DNA of 64,000 bases, from NCBI GenBank assembly GCA_036937835.1, contig CM072877.1, forward strand, positions 20,647,501-20,711,500, given 5' to 3'. The translations under genes were made by a program, and so were the position numbers. How positions within the stretch are numbered: the stretch's first letter is position 1; every line of letters starts with the position of its first letter. The notes under the pieces were generated by a model. That model did no database searches, was not told the DNA's origin, and worked only from the letters and a program-made list of their open reading frames with translations. The DNA is from Pampus argenteus (taxonomy: Eukaryota; Chordata; Actinopteri; Scombriformes; Stromateidae). Positions 46,550 through 61,244 of the stretch are shown one piece after another.

Positions 46550-48255
46550 GTTTTTAAACACAATTCATAAAGCAAAAATAGGTGTGAAATGATTTGCATC
46601 ATAAAGTGTGAAATGATTTGCATCATAAAGTGTGATGTAAAGTTCGCATCATCTGTGCAAAAAGAGAAATAATCATTGTTATTTGAGCCTGAGCTGCAAT
46701 GAAAGGAGACCAACAGCCGCTCATTCAAACTGTAACGAGATGTTTTTTAAATTAAACAACTTTCATCCAGGACAGGATGTTAACTTCAACCCTCATAATG
46801 TCTGAAACTCCAACAATGTACAAGTCACATCATAGTTTTAAGTTAATATTTAGTGTCTGAAGGAAGCTCTGAACCTCTCATAGCGAGCAGCTGGATCACA
46901 TCAGGCTTCGTGCAAGAACCACGAGTATAAACAGATTCCTAATTTAAGAGAAATTTGTCGCATTCACTTATTTTCTCTTTAGTGGGAACAAAATTAATTT
47001 CTCCACAGTCTGATTTTAGAATTAAATAAAATTTTAATATGAATGCTTTTATAATTTAAAACATCATCATCAGAGGTTCAACGACTGTTTAAAATATATT
47101 TTAATGGGATATTTTGTCTTTCTGCAGGTCGCATCCCTCATCACGTGACGTTCTCTCTCATCCATCACTGTCTCATCCCCTTTACCACCTTTGATCTAAT
47201 TCATGAAGAGCTTGTTTTCTTTCTAATTCATGTTGTTGGCAGCTGTTGTAATATTATTTTAATATTATTTTAATTGTTTCTGGTCCCGTAATACGACTAC
47301 TGACGCTGCTTATTTCTAAAAACAGGACTTGATCCTCTCTGGTGTGAAATACTTCATTTTACTCTTTTTGTAAATTAAATTTGGTGTGGAACAGGTAGCC
47401 TCATTTCACAGTATTATTAGCATAAATTATGCTAATGTTCAAATCTTGCAAATGGCAGACATTCATCACAATGAGATGAGCGCTTTACAAAGTTGATGAA
47501 TCAGACTTCGAACACTCGAGCAAACCTCACAGAAAAAGTAAACGAAAAGTTTAGGAGAAGAATATAAAAATGTTCTTGCATGAGGCTCAATGTTTTCTGT
47601 GCAGTGGCATGTGAAATGAGAGGATAAGTACCTTGAGAGGAAATGGGAGATGAGATTTCTTTTCATCCCTGCGCTGTCTTAGAAACGGGCCAGCTGCGCA
47701 TGTGAAGCGGCTATATAGTAGCACCTGATCATATGCCTTTGAAGCCCTGAATGCTGCGGTCAGTCATGTCCCTTGCTCCAATTTCATCAATTCATTCAAT
47801 ACGCCCATGTTGAAATATAATAAATACATCCAAATGAGAGACATTTCGATAAGAGTGTCTGTGGGAAACATTCACTGAGGTGCGTCCGAGCTGACGGAGG
47901 CCAGTGGGAGCCTGGAAGGCAGAGCAGAAGGAAACGCTTTGAATAGTTTGGTTGTATTTGCTCGTTTTGTGGTAATTCCTCATATAGTGTTTGGCTTCTT
48001 GTATTAAAGCAGCTTTGGTGACCATGAAACGCACAAACATGCAACGGTTCCTCCAATGAAAACCAATATCACGTCAGTTTATATCCACCAAGAGGTTACG
48101 ACATCCCCAGCCAGAGCAGAAATGTCCTACCAGCAGCTACTTGTCCACCTCTGCACAATTAGCTGCTGCATTAGCACATCACGTTTTTCATTAAGTGGAT
48201 TTTTCTCTCTTTCTCTCTCTGTCGGTTCATACTTTGAGTCATGTCTGCATGTGCA

Positions 48256-51200
48256 TTAGATGGTGTGTGTGATGTAGAAGATGAACTCCATGTCCATGGC
48301 AGTCTGTGGGACACTAGCGCTACCTCCGTGGATGACGGGGATCAGAGCACCGTCCAGCTCGTTCATATAGCGCTGAGGAAGCAGCCTGCCACCAGAACCA
48401 GCCTGGTACTCCACCTGAGAGCAAACACACACACAAATAATGTTGTTAATTACAAGAGCATCTTCTACATCACCAGTAGCAACAAAGGCTACTGAACGGA
48501 CGGCAATCTGTAGGCATCACAAGGAGGAAGTAGAAATAACTTTACAAACGGAGCATTCAGAGCAGGCTGAAGCTTCTGACTTCCAGAGAGCAACTTCACC
48601 TCAACATCCAACATTATAACGACAAACATAAAAAAACATACCACGTCAGCCTGTGTGGAGATGCGGAGGGAGAGTGAGTTGATGCCGCTGCCGGTGAGAA
48701 CAGCGAGATGAGACGTCAGGGCGCTGCATGCAGCCAGAGCGATCTCCTTCTGAAACACGCTGCAAGACTGCAGCACCGACGCCAAGTTGCAGTCCGGAGC
48801 CTTCAGCTGGTAGAAGACCTGCAGGGACAATACAGACTCTTCATGTGTCTATCGGGTTTCTAAAAGGCCAAGCGGAGGTGCATCCAAGAAGCTGCGATTA
48901 GAGCGACATATATAGCACACTATCAAATGGCTGTAAATAATTTCTTTGTACTACGTGAGAAACTGACCTCAGTGCATTGAATGGCACGTCCGTCCACCTC
49001 AAACTCAGCATCCTGCTGCATCCTCACACTGCAGACTCCATCCAGAGGTTTCCCATCCACCGCGCTGCTTTTGCTGCAGAAAATTACATTATAGAGAAAC
49101 TGACAATTAATGTATTTGAGTGGAAACACAAGGTCATAAAAATAGTGAAGTCTGCGAGCACAAACAACAAATCCATTCATTTCATCAGCTCAGTGAGCAG
49201 GGAAACTCCACCGATGTATGTGCAGTTAATGTTGTTGTCTTAAAATACGACTGGAAGCTATTAGCAACCGTTTCCAAGCAACACAATCACTCATTCATCC
49301 ATTTATGAACCTGATAAAGCCAAGCTGAGCAAAATGTTTATTTCAAGTATAAGTTCATTTTTTTAAGTCTAAAATCAATGTCTGAAAATGCTATTAAATA
49401 ATATTATTTTAATTATTGATTACTCTATCGATTATTTTCTTGATTATTTGTTTTGTTTATAAAATAGTGAAAAATGTCTAATAATTTCCAACATTTTATT
49501 CAAACAACATATATTCACTTCACAGTCATAAATGACAAAGAAAAGCATCAAATCCCCACATTTAAACTGCTGGTAACAGAACATTTGGCATTATTGATTA
49601 TATTTACTGAAGACTTGCATATAATAAAGACTTAATAGCCCGTCTGAACAGGAGGAATGACGACAACAATCCAAAACTGTTTCAGTGTACACATGAACAT
49701 CTGAATATTGTTTTAAGACTGCCTCAATATCCATGACAATAGGAATGAAATTAGCACTTCCTCTGTGGCTACATAAGCTGAAAAAGCAAAGCAGTAAAAA
49801 TTTAATTTTACAGCACACAGAGTTGCTCCCTATATGAGCAGCTGATTGGAGAGAAACGGTGGCCAGGTTTCACAACAGTGTGTAAACAGTTGTGTGCTTG
49901 TACGTGTGAACTGCTGAGGTGCTGTTACCTCGTGTTGACAGGTGAACTCCAGCTGACCCAGCGGACAGTGACGTTCTCTCTGACCTCTCCTCCATCATTC
50001 CTGCCACAGGGTATGTGGAAGTCTGTCTGCTCCCTCAGTGCTGTGCGCAGGGACTCCATAGTCTCTGGAGGGATTTGCACCATCAACCCGTCTGACAAAG
50101 ACAAATTCCTGTTAGGCTGATCCAGCAGCAGTCAGACATTTTACAAAATGAGACAAATTAAAATGGTGCATCTTAAAACAACAGGTTTTTGTAATCATTT
50201 CTCCTGTTCATGCTCAATCCAGCAGATATGTTTCAACGTTACAGTGTTTTTAGAGCCAAAGTCCCTCTTTTTGTTCCTATACTTCCACCACAGCTCAACA
50301 GGGAAACACAAAGAGGGAATTTGATGCTAAACAGACTGTAAATGTGTCAGATATCCGCTTGATATGACTAACTCACACTGATGAAGCCTCAGAGAAGCAG
50401 AGGACTGTGGATTTACACTTAAATCACATTATGCCCAGTATGCACATGAGGATGATCACAGAGAGCAAAACCTGATATTTGTTTTAAGACAGACTTGAAA
50501 AACATTAACTTTTCTTTTAAGTTCTAGCCTTGATCAGATGGACATGAGTCCATCAGTAACGTCACCTTCAACAATGCTGGACTTGGCAATAAAGCCCGAG
50601 GAGACTTTCAGGGCTCCATTGAACACCACAAAACTGGCCCCAGTCACTGTAAGAAAACACACAGAGCAAACTATTTATATGAAACAGAATCAAGAGACAA
50701 CAATGACAACAATTAACTATTACATAAGTCTAATGTTTGTGCTGTTATCGTTACTGAAGTCTTTCACCTGTGCGGATCTTCCCAGGGATGCTGTTGGCCT
50801 GCGTCTGATAGTTTCCATCCTCATTCTGGAAACACACCAGGTGAGAGTCGGCCTCAGAGCTGAAACTTGCTCCGATACTGATGACATGCTCATTGGATGA
50901 ATTTATCACCTTCTGCAGCTGTAAAAACACAGAAGACACGTTGTCCTCAACCAACACACATTAGCAACCTAAGATCATTTCCCTCTTGCTCACTGTGGCA
51001 CAGTTTACTGATTAAAAACAAACACCATACTTGTGAATCACGCCTGCACTGATCCAGGACCGTATGCTACATATCACCATCAAAACTTCAACACCTCAGT
51101 CACAGATCTGCTCATAAAACCTGTTACAGGAAGACTGTTGAAAACACTACCTGACTGGATGGAAATAATGATAATACACAGTTGTAAAGTAATATGAAGG

Positions 51201-54200
51201 ATGATTTATTCAGACAGGAACAGTCCTCTTCCATTAAAGTCAAAACATATAAAGTATAAATAATATAAAATCTGCCACCTAACTTTCACTGCTTCACACT
51301 ATATGACATCAGGAAATATCAGGCCTCATCTGTAAAGTCCTTCCTGCAGAGCATCAACAGTAAAACCTCTGCAAATGGTCCAAAATGCAGCAGCAAACAG
51401 ACAAACACGGCTCTCGTCACCCCTGTTGCTGCTTGCATCAAGTTCAAGTCACTAGTCCTAACCCTACAGAACAGACACTGGCACAGCACCCATCTTACCT
51501 GAACCCTCTCATTCAGGTTTATGAGCCACCTCGTTCCCGGCAATCTCCCCTAAACACGATGAGACAGCAATTCTCACCCCATGATTGAGTCAGTAGAATT
51601 TAACATGTAGTGATGAGATTTCCATTTAGGTCACCAGTGTTGCTGTAAAATAGTTTCAGGCCACCAGTGGGATCACTGAACTCAACACTGGGGAGTAGCT
51701 CTCCAGTCTGTGAGCGAGCAAGGAGTCTTGCACCATCTTTGATGTTTTTCATTGACTTTAATGGAAGAGACCGTCATCAAAACAGCCAAGTGCTTCGACC
51801 TGGTTCTACTCATGTCCCTCCCCTTGCTTCTCCACTATTAGCTGTCCAATAAAGATTCTTAAGAAAATAAACCATCTTTTCTGTTACTTTAGGAAGATTT
51901 TCTACAGACTTTCTGTCACAGAAAGTAGTTTCATGAGTGGACCCTGTAGATGTGTTTACTACGACCTGTTTTTGTTTACTGACCTCATTGAAGCTACTTT
52001 TGGGAATGTCAATGTAGCTGTGGCCCATCTCCATGTGGATCCTCAGGCCCTCCACGACTGACAGACTGTACTGGTAGTTCCTCAGGTCCTGTGGTGAAAC
52101 AGTTTAGAGGTACTGAATCATATCTGCAAGATATACATAATTTAAAACCATTTACAGGTTTGCAAGGCAAAGCAAGCACCACAAAAGCCAACAATGTGAC
52201 TGTTGGTATTTCACAAACGTTGGAGTTGATATGGACTGAAAATTGATCCTTGAAGCAAACTAAAAGGAAATGTTATACAGTTCTATATGAGATGAACTTT
52301 CACCCAAAGCCAGAGCAGCTCTCTTTCTGTTAGGCATGAGTGGAGCCAGCTGACGATGGCGCCAGAGACAACCTGCTTATCTTATTTTAGAAATATCATG
52401 CTATCTCAAATATTCTCAGATCAAGCTGCACCAAAGCCTCATTCTGGTCTCACTGACCACTGGAAACCACGTCTGTCTGAAAAGAGTGGTGATGATGATG
52501 GAAATGAATTGTCTGTTAACTAAACTTTACTGAAACAGATGGGAATTAATCTACAGTACTTACAGCCAGTAAGTTCATAATTGTGTGTCCCGTCTCTCGA
52601 TACACAGAGTCCCGAAAACGGACACTAACCAATGTAGTGGGATACACTGAAAAAGAGGAGAATTAAGTTTGTTATCACTATAAGGTATTGTTCATCTGTC
52701 TTTGTATATAATATTTTACAATCACAATGTCCTAAAGCCCAATGTGACTTCTTTAAATTGCCTGTTTTGCCTAAACACACCAACACACCAAATTGCAAAG
52801 AAATATAATTTACTATCAAACAAGATGCAGAAAACCTTCACAACTGGAACATGAATGGTGCATTTTTGCTTGTAAGACAATGAATTGAACAGTATCAGTT
52901 TTGAATTTAAAGACAAAAACATGGACAACAATAAAGCGTCAAAGCTCACACACCACTGTATTCAGCTCCGAGCCGTAGAAGCAACCTGAGTGGAAAGACT
53001 TTGGCCCAGGGCACTTCCAGTTTCTGGATGAGCAGGCCGAACAGGAAAGGCTGAGGAGGGAGAGTGAGGCCCTCTAGAGACTGACAGCTGGGAGAGAAGA
53101 ACAGCACCCCAGCGTGATCCTTACTTCCCAGGAAACTGCTTGTGAACATCACGTTATCCAGATCCTCCACAAACTTTCCTGTAACAGAATATAATCTGTG
53201 GTCTTTGTTTTTTTCCAGGCTACAAAAACTCCATTTCTGTTTCTAAAAGCCAACACAAGGTCATGCATGTGCTGTCTACCTTTTTGGGCATCTTGGTAAA
53301 TGTTGAGATAGAGAGTAAAGAGGTCTTTTGGCAGAGTTTTTTCTTCAGGCAAACACTCCACCAAAAACACCAGCTCCTGCTGTCCCAGAGCCTGCAGCCC
53401 ATTAGAGCCAAAACACCAGCACTGTCGGTTGGAGTCTAACGGTTAAAATGAACACAGAGTTAATAAGACATCCAATAAATGCAGTATCCACAGAGCCAAC
53501 CTAAGTTATGAGGATTTGAGATGTATTTAACTCACATGTGACCAGTTTGACGTTGACTAGCAGGTTGGCATTCAGGACGAATGTCAAGGGTCGAGGTCCT
53601 CCCTCCTCTAACAAGTGCAGAATCTGGCATGGAGCAGGATTCTCCTCCACCAACACATCTAAAAGGAAACACAGCAGAGCACATTTAAGCTTTATGCATG
53701 CAAAGTGATACTGCGAGCATTAAAGGATGAGGCTGGAGGTTTTTCTGTATTTTTGTCAACAAATCTCATGTGCAGAGCTGATCTACTGATAACAGTGTCC
53801 ATAAAAGTGTCTTTTGACCAGTACTGTACATAATGAAGAGATGCATGTCTGACAGGGGCTATAAATGGATTGATACGATGCAAATATACTAAAATAAACA
53901 CACACCTCCAGCTTCATCTTCGCCGGTGGTGATGAGCAGAGGAGGGAGCTCATCCTCGTTATCTGGCAGCAGACTGGAAATCCTCTTCACTGAAGAACCA
54001 ATTCCAGAAAGCAGAGCGTAGTCCCAAGGTCCCGACACCGGAGGTCGAACCACCTCCACCACCGCAGAAGCCTCGGGGGTCAACAAGCCACCAACTCCGA
54101 CCTCTGACTCCACTGAGCCAGGCTGAAATAACAGACTCAATTACTGTGCTACAATTCCCAATATACTTCAGTCATTTTACTGGTCATAAAATATAAACAT

Positions 54201-57200
54201 TTATATATTTATAGAAACCTCAATGAAGCAGTGAAATTGCCAGTTAAGAGACATTTTAGCCATTACTTTTGATGAATAAGTCCTAAAAACTAGAAATGTG
54301 GCTGTGTGGATGATGCATCCTCTTCTTACTGTAGTTTGGTCTGGTGTGACACTAAACTCCTGGGAGCTCCTGCGGCTCGTCACCGACAGCTTGGTTGTGT
54401 CTGCCACCTCTCCGTTGGGCAGGATGCCATCAGCGAACCACACGCGCTTCTGTTCACGAGGACAACCTGATAACACGAGGACAATAAAAGTCTTTTCAAG
54501 GACACAGCTCGGAAAAGCTAACTATAGACTGTGTACAGTAAACAAGAGGAATCATACTGTCGTTGCTTGGGTGTTTGAGAACGGACACAGGCACCATGAC
54601 GGTAGGTGGGGGAGAGTTGAGGGTGCCAGCGGCGCGGGCCTGCTGCAAAGGAGGGATGGTGCTGCAGTACTCAGATGGGACGTTAGGGTTTGGGCTGGGA
54701 CCCGTTGGACTCATCATCCGCTCCAGGGCCTGAGCTACAGGAAGAAAACAAGGCGGAGAGGTTGTAATTTTTCTGTATCATGCACCTGAATACTGAAATA
54801 GAGACACAATTTCAAAAAGTTTTACTAGCTGATATATTTCATAATAATATTTGTGATTGTAATTGGTGTGTCTGTGTGAGTATGATGATTGATTGTGTTT
54901 ATGCAATCTGTTCTCAGGTATTTCTTTAACACATCTTGATTTCCTTAATAAATAATGCTTAACTAAGTAATATCACTCAGTACTAGTTCTCTTCATTTTT
55001 ATTATTTGTTATTAAAGAAATGTCTGTCTAAATTTGTTATGTGTGTATTTAAGCTTTCAGGTGTCCAGCAGTAGCTACTCTGTTTTGGTTTGCTGTGTAA
55101 GTCCCTCCAGTATCACAGACCACTTTAAAACCACATGCAGCTGCTCTTAGATCCACACAGACTGACTGAACATTAAGCTGAGCTCAACTAAACTAATGGC
55201 TAAAACTGATGGACGCTGTCGTTACCAGCTGCTGTGACGTTGTTTTGAAATGCATTTTCTTCCCTCTAGTGGTCGAATTAGCTTAATGCAGTAGAGAAGT
55301 GCTTCAGCTCAGTTTCTGGATCATATCAACCTGTGTAATTCATTTATTTTATTCAGTTAAGCCCTTCAAATTCTCTGCTGTTGGAGGTTTGTGATGATAA
55401 AACTGATGAAGATGTGTCAGATATCAGATCGAGAAGTGAAGACATAAGCTTGATAGCAAAATAGTGGACGGATATGTAGAGCCAATAATTAGTCACATTT
55501 TAATCAACTAATGCTGCCAAGAAGAGGATGAATCCAACACACAACTTCACCTACAATATATTATACAGAACAGAAGGATGAAGGTTACTGCAAACAGGAC
55601 AGACATGAGTTGTCACTTCCAGGAAAGCTGGTTATGACCTGAATGCTACTCAATGCCTTCCGGTTGCACTCGTCTGCATTATATTTATTAAGCATCTTTA
55701 TTGATCTGGTGTAAACTGACTAGAAACACACTGCGTTACAATTACTCAGACTATTGTTAATGAAAAAGGTCCCTCGAGAGTCATTTCACCTTGTTCTGAA
55801 AGGAAGGGATGACAATGCATAAAAAGAGGCGTCCAGGGCATGTCACAAATTACTTCAAGTACAAGCAAAAAATACGCCGGCGACCGCATTTTGAGTGTAG
55901 CATGAACACACAAATGTTCCTCTTTAAAATAAGCAGCAACAACAACAGCGTATCTATTAATATCTCAGATCTTACCTCATCCTCATTATTCCCTCTGCTA
56001 AAACTCAACCGGTCCTCGTCATCACAAGTATATTCCTCAGTCTGACTCCACACACTGATCACAGCCTCCCTGAAGCTGCTCTTCACTCATTTCCATGAGT
56101 CTACATCTCTTAGTTAGTCTTGATAGCATGTTAGCTTCAGACTGGGGTGTGTGTGGTAAGTCTCACGTGCAGCTCACACCAAACAGATATGAAAGACGAG
56201 AGGAGCGGAGAGGAGACGAGAGGAGGTGACAGAAGGATCGCCTCACACTGCTCAAGCTACAGAAAGTGGATCACCTCCTTCTTCTGAATTTAGACAGTGT
56301 GTGAGCACAGACTGCGTTAAGCGGGTGCTATTACACTTACACACACACACACGCTATAACTCTCTCCATCCATCTCTCCACCCCGTCTCTATATCCATGC
56401 TGCAGTCTTTTAACTATAAAAAGGTGCCTCTATAAACCGCCGTTTATAATCAAAGTAAACCACAGAAACGGAGACATTTGATTTTTAAAATATCTTTTAC
56501 ACTGTGCAAACAGAAGAAGAAGCAGCTAACATGCTGTTTACAATAGTGAAAATTCATTTTAATGAATGTTCAGAGATGTTAGCTACTTTTTACAGAACAG
56601 TTTGTGTGTTTCATAAACTGCATTATCCAGTTTTGATGACAACTTAGTGACTTCGGTCTATTTTGGGGAATGAAAGCGGCGGTTTGATGACAGCTGTATT
56701 TGTTGCTTTAGACACTTGGTGATCAGGGGAATATCTGTAAACACAACACTGATATAATATTTTATGAAGCTAATAAGGTGAACAGTTGCTTATTTACACA
56801 TCCAGCAGATTCAGTCCAAAATTTACTTTTAAGCTTCTTTTTTATAAAGAATCATAGAAATGCAACAAAACTGCAATGCAACGAGTGGTCACCTATGCAT
56901 TCATACAGACGTTATGATGAAAATACATATCAGTTCATCAGTAATGGATCAATAATCATGTCATGATGCCACAAACAATCCATTTTTCACAGTACTGAAA
57001 TAAACCCAATCAACCTTTCTATTTTCATGTTGCAGCTTTCTTTTCTTTAATAATATTATTTTATTTCTTTAATAATATTTGATATTTTTCATCTCTACAA
57101 ACTCCTGAAGGAAATATTTGGCTCATAAGTCATTAATTGCTCCACTATGTTCACCAGCTGTGTCTGTTTGCTGCGGTGAGACATCGCTGATAAAAGCAAG

Positions 57201-58282
57201 ACTGAAACAAAACGGCCGTAACAAACAAACAATCAGCTGAAGGACGCTAAAGCTGAGGAGAACTGAGGAATATTTCTCTGTGTGTTCATGACTCACTGTT
57301 ATTTAATCCACTAATCTAATTATCTATCTATCTAAAAATATTGATCAATGCAGCTTTAAATGTTGTGTACATTGATTTAGCTCATGAGTGTTTTACAACA
57401 ACTGACAACTCAAGTTTAGTGTTTAACCAACAAAAACAAGTTTTACTGTTTGTCTTTTCTTTTTTTTTACCAATTGTCCTCAACATTTACATCCATGTAC
57501 TTCTGTTTACACACAGTTAAACATGGAGTACCTGTGAAGTTCAGAACTAGTAGTATTAGAAAAATGCTGAACTGAGCCTTTAGTGGTTGAGCCAGGCTTA
57601 CCTATGTGTATGCTATCAAAGCAGACGACACAAACACGAGCTTCCTTGTCCAGGTACTTCAGCTTACACTTCCTGTTGCAGCAGACAGCACAGTAAACCT
57701 GCCACAGTGGAAAAGAGAACAACAATGACGAGACACACATTGACCTGCATGGACAGTAAACATATGGAAATAAGAAGAGTAGTGAAGTGGTTTACAGTGT
57801 TTTTGTCTGTCTAGTCTGTCCTTAAGCAGCAGTGGGTTGTGCTGTGAACAACAACGCATGTTAAACAGTCCTCTCTAATGCCGTTTGGCCTTAAAGGACT
57901 TAAGTTGAGCTCTAGGACACATGACTCAGATCTATAGGATGCTGACTCATGCTCCTCGTTTCCATAAATCCACGGTGCTATATTTGGAGCTGGGACATAA
58001 TCTGTTTTAAAACTTCATAAGAGCTTTCATTTGACTTCAGATAAAGTTAAAAAACAAAACAGGCATGTCACTACTTTTTATTTGGCAAAACAGATGGATT
58101 CATGTATAACGAGCAGATAATGGAGTTTAATATTTTGTTGTATATATTTACAGAAAACAAGGATTTTAACAACCACATTGCACCACCACACAAAGAGCCA
58201 TCAACACACACTCAGTGACTATGTCTCAACAAGAGTCACAATGTGACTTCAACAGCTTATGCTTGTCAGGTGACTTTTTGTC

Positions 58283-58319
<37 letters not shown>

Positions 58320-61208
58320 TTATTTGCCTGTTACTTCCTGTTGCGTTTGGATGAACACTGAACCGTCTTGTTTGTACCTTTTTAAAAAAATGTGAAGATC
58401 ATTATCGGAAAGACATCAATAATTGAGGCCCAGCTCAAGCCACAGCAGTAGTGAGACAGGAAAGTCAGCATGAAACCTGCTCTGATGGTGACGAAGAGTT
58501 AAACTTCCCGGGACATTTTATTTTAGTCCTGGGGGAAATACTACTATAAATAAACTTTACACTGTACACTACATTTTATCATCTTGTCACACACACGGAT
58601 ATACTGCAGTTTAGTGTTTTCTCAAGGTTTTCTGTTGAGTCAAGTAACCTTTCTCACAGTTAAAAAGTCACTAGATTCACACAAACCACACAGGTGTCAT
58701 ATTTCATTCAAGCATTGTTGACATGTTGCTGTATTTTGATGCTATGCTGATCATACTTTATGATGCTTTTTTATTACAGTGCTGCTGAGTCTGTGTTACT
58801 CATACTAATGTTATTGTTATTATTAAACCCCTCCCGATCAAATAATCATCCAATTGTTGCAGATATAAAGACACTTAACACTCAAAATTGTGTTGTTGAT
58901 TTGCATTTGAGCCTTTGTACTTTATCTCTTCACAGACACGGTTTAGACAGGTCTGTAAACTAACGGACGTACCTTCCCACAGGCTCGACAGTGATGCCGC
59001 CTCTTGGTAAACGTGAACCTCTGGCTGCAGTTCATGCATTTGGGAGCCTCAGAGTCTGGCAGCCAGGCGGGCTGCCTGCTCCCCAGCTCCTCCACCCCCT
59101 CCCTCTTCCAGTTCACCGACCTGGCTCCATCTGTGGGTGGCTCCCCAGGGTAAGGGAGGGGCTCTGAGAGTTCATCGTACCCCACACTGCAGTCTTGATG
59201 CTCCTGAGTGGCGTATATCTTTCTCATGTTGGAATGCTCTTCTACAAGACTGGGGCTTGTGGGAGACCTCTCTTCATCCTCTACTGTGCCTGGGCAACCA
59301 CTGAGCACCTGAGCCTGCTCCTCTTCTACTACCCCTTCTGGTGGAGATCTGGCAGTTTGGCAGTGCAACTGTTTAGGTCTTGCACCTCCATAGGAGGGCT
59401 GGTGATCACAGCTACTGCTGTACTGGGACTGAAAAGTGTTGCTGGTCAAAGAATTGCTTCCCCCAGAGGGAAGTTCTGTCTCTTCTTGGTAAGAGCCCTC
59501 TGATAGTGATGGAGCACCAGGGTTTAAAATGATTGTTCTGTCACTTTCTGGAGAAGCCAGGCCTTCTAGTTCCTCCCGTCTAGCCCGACTACAGCTCCTC
59601 AGCTCTTCTTCTGCAAGCCTGTCCTCCAGATCCCCGTCGGATTCTGACAGACTCTCAGGTTTAGTAAAATCTCCAGAGCTGCTGCAACAAGAGATACCTC
59701 TATCCTGCTCCGTCTCCATGTGTGCCTGCAGGAATGCATCTAACTCTTCGTCTGTAACCAGCAGCTCGGCCTGGTCACTCTCCGGCAGATACTCAAAGCC
59801 AAACTCGGGAGGATCGACTGGGCTGGGTTCTGAGCGATAGGAAGAGGAGGAGGGAAAGTCTGCAAAGGGGACAGCAGCAGCAGGTTCAGGAGAGACACGC
59901 TGCACCTCTAGTGACAACTGTCCCCCTGTGAGCTGCTGGGACACAGAGGCTGCAGAGTGAGCGGGTTCCTCTAACCGGGACCCGTTCTCCCGGGCTTTTA
60001 GGACTAACAGAGAGTCTGCCTCTGCCTCTTCACACTGCTCTGTAGCTTCCCTTGGCTTGTCTTCTGTGCTCTTTGGGCTCACTAGAGCTCCACACATGGA
60101 TACAGCTAAAGGCAGGCATGACAAGCCCACTGGTTCACTCTCTGGGGCGGCTGCGTTTGCACACTCTTCCTCACATTTATCAAAGGTTTCTTTTGACTCT
60201 TCCTCTATATTCTCCAAGGTTGCTGTAACTTCTTTACCGCTATCAGCGGGCAGGGTGCCCCCGTGTTTACAGTGGTCCATGGAGGCAGCGTCTACTAGGT
60301 TTATGCAGTCCGTCTCCTCTCCATCAGCTGCCTCAATGGTCTTAGGTGACTTATCTGTGTACTCGCAGACCGTCTCTACAGCCGCAGGAAGAATAACGTC
60401 CAGCAGGCAGAGTGAGGCAGAGTATCCACCAACCTGCTCATGGTAATCTAGACCCAACAGTTCGTCTTCCCCTGCAGAGGCTTGCTCTTCCTTAGTGTCT
60501 CTATAGCTGGTGCTTTGGTTGATCGCCGCTCGCTCCTCTCCATGTACAGTCACCACAGGACTGCTAAAGTCCACAAGCAGCGTCTCCTCCTCCTCCTCCA
60601 TTTGCTTTTCCACAATGTCCAGCTCACTGAAAGCATCGTGACTGTTAGCCCTGACCAGGATGGCTGAGCTTGTGTCATTCACAAGGTCACACACTGGCTT
60701 CAGAGCCCGATCGGGACAGGGAGGCGCAGAGCTTTTAGTGGACCTGCGATCCACAGAGGAGAGAAGGTCCACCCCGGTGAGAGACTGACCTTTGACCTCT
60801 CTGTCATCAGTGATGTGGATGTGACTGGTGGAGTTGTCGGGGTGGCTGGTAGCAGAATCATAATGAAGAGAGTTAAGGTCAGGGATGTTTGGTGGGACAG
60901 TAGAGGAGAAAGGGTACGCTGACGGCTTCAGGAAAACCGATTTGTATTCATGTTCCTCTGTAAACAAACAAACAAACAAAAAAAGAACAAGTCCAGATCA
61001 AATTTTAAAGTGATTATCTAGAGAAAGTAATATGAAACCCAATTTTCTGTTCTAATATTGATTTAATAGCTTTGCAACAACTCACACATATAAAATTATG
61101 GATTAGATGCTACTGTAGTGTTTTGTAGATAATCTTACCAGTATTGAGCTCAAAGTCATCGAGCAGTTTGTCCAGATCACAAACAGCTGCCTTGAAGAAG
61201 TTGTCCAT
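48256..61208 (-). CDS. zfyve16: zfyve16 (endofin), FYVE-domain endosomal adaptor
   Basis: Seventeen coding exons: 61139-61208, 58973-60957, 57602-57698, 54558-54734, 54330-54466, 53906-54122, 53536-53658, 53280-53435, 52954-53178, 52564-52646, 51984-52088, 50768-50918, 50566-50646, 49929-50091, 48968-49073, 48642-48818, 48256-48414. They join in phase to 1403 aa (human 1539). The N-terminus MDNFFKAAVCDLDKLLDDFE is the SARA/endofin start. The 1985-nt exon encodes a long acidic, disordered region. The FYVE zinc finger (about residues 655-720, RRHHCRACGK then CCNRKCKL and RVCVVC) binds PI3P on early endosomes. KRVWF (about 783-787) fits the PP1-docking RVxF motif known in SARA and endofin. A conserved C-terminal domain follows. 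Endofin rather than SARA is chosen from GVDLLSSVD, GLSCLP..SMCG, GGARPKQL, CCNRKCKL and SIGASFSSEADSHLVC. In mammals it scaffolds BMP/Smad1 signalling and recruits TOM1. The acceptor of the start-codon exon is at 61244. Confidence 0.95.
50186..50398 (-). repeat. MITE family A, truncated copy
   Basis: In zfyve16 intron 14. An arm-like start (tttctcctgttcatgc) is followed directly by about 180 bases almost identical to the reverse complement of 12800-12990 in cnnm3 intron 1. Confidence 0.8.
54735..57601. other. zfyve16 intron between the FYVE exon and exon 5
   Basis: 2.9-kb intron. Holds a diverged family B copy (57130-57200) and AT-rich sequence. No further exon seen. Confidence 0.45.
58286..58318. 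repeat. (GT)n microsatellite
   Basis: GT run in the zfyve16 intron that splits the FYVE domain. Confidence 0.9.
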
Positions 61209-61244
61209 GCTGGGCTGACAAAAGGGCCGTTGATCCTCCAATTC

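Larger units (their letters stand above)
43646..48255. other. zfyve16-sec14l intergenic and zfyve16 3' side
   Basis: No coding exon found over 4.6 kb. The right part is probably zfyve16 3' UTR, though no poly(A) signal can be fixed. Holds a tRNA-like fragment (44413-44480), a foldback element (45969-46549) and AT-rich unique-looking sequence. A string near 44190-44245 (tttgaagacatttcaccttt) resembles another common fish repeat. Confidence 0.45.

Noticed and set aside
48241..61208. Assignment of the FYVE gene to zfyve9 (SARA)
   Set aside because: Several diagnostic strings (GVDLLSSVD, CCNRKCKL, SIGASFS, GGARPKQL) match endofin better, though some parts, such as EYCSTIPPLQQA, are SARA-like.
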